From an uncultured Porphyromonadaceae bacterium (GTDB lineage Bacteria > Bacteroidota > Bacteroidia > Bacteroidales > Muribaculaceae): DNA of 6,658 bases. A program made the translations under genes and the position numbers. Each line of letters opens with the position of its first letter. The stretch's first letter is position 1. The notes under the pieces were generated by a model, which saw nothing but the letters and a program-made list of their open reading frames with translations, did no database searches and had not been told where the DNA came from. Below, in pieces: positions 6,536-6,658 of this stretch. Location of the stretch: contig CAMVDK010000176.1 of the NCBI GenBank assembly GCA_947166165.1, positions 1-6,658 of the forward strand, read 5' to 3'.

Positions 6536-6647
6536 TTCGGCTATCTGGACATGACGGGTCATGGCCCTACCGTCGGGGGCTTTGTCGCCGGTTGATGCAT
6601 CGGGCCCTGCGACTGTAGGGGCGTGACCTGTCACGCCCGGGTGGCCG
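6536..6647. repeat. REPIN/MITE-like repeat, copy 2
   Basis: This is the second copy of the unit at 6381-6492, in the same orientation and 155 bp downstream. Its palindromes are at 6547-6566 (one mismatch in the stem relative to copy 1) and 6619-6638 (perfect). The two copies are separated by 43 bp (6493-6535) of unrelated sequence with a short TTGG/CCAA inverted repeat. Eleven bases remain after it before the window ends, so a longer array cannot be excluded. No coding signal is seen across 6300-6658. Confidence 0.75.
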
Positions 6648-6658
6648 CGGCATACCGA

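Noticed and set aside
6381..6647. CRISPR array
   Set aside because: The repeat unit is 112 bp with only one 43-bp gap, and it has internal palindromes; CRISPR repeats are shorter and more numerous, and no cas gene is present.

Overview
The window looks like chromosomal DNA from a G+C-rich gut-type member of the Bacteroidales (Bacteroidota). Three things point that way: BspA-type leucine-rich-repeat surface proteins with the family's usual island and C-terminal cap, weak Shine-Dalgarno signals with A+T-rich leaders, and a Bacteroidota-type promoter (TTG, 20 bp, TATCTTTG). Muribaculaceae or Prevotellaceae is my best guess; the sequence alone does not settle the family. All three convincing genes lie on the + strand.

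Bases 7-4550 hold two tandem paralogous genes for exported proteins of 752 and 747 residues. Each has a signal peptide, a short unique N-terminal region, about 21-22 BspA-type repeats of mostly 24 residues, a non-repeat island between repeats, a C-terminal cap and a dockerin type I-like module with two calcium-loop motifs. Only 41 bp separate them, with no visible promoter or terminator, so they are probably cotranscribed. Their 3' ends (165 bp) differ at only 3 positions and the N-terminal segments are also nearly identical, while the repeats between have diverged. That suggests gene conversion or module exchange at the ends with diversification in the middle. The window opens 6 bp before the first start codon, on the same bases that precede the second gene, so the array may continue upstream.

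Bases 4551-4730 are a regulatory gap. They hold a long hairpin built on an 8-bp periodic CG pattern, a clear promoter, a short leader with a small hairpin, and a purine-rich stretch before the third gene's ATG.

Bases 4731-6299 encode a 522-residue single-chain protein joining an ABC/OLD-like ATPase to a DUF4435/TOPRIM-like nuclease domain. This is the architecture expected of a fused AriA-AriB (PARIS-like) antiphage effector, although fused ATPase-DUF4435 proteins of unknown role also exist. It is the best candidate in the window for an under-described system.

Bases 6300-6658 are non-coding. A possible weak terminator is followed by two direct copies, 155 bp apart, of a 112-bp unit. Each copy contains two related palindromes in inverted orientation, as in REPIN/MITE-like elements mobilised by RAYT transposases. 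No transposase gene, tRNA, rRNA or CRISPR array is visible.
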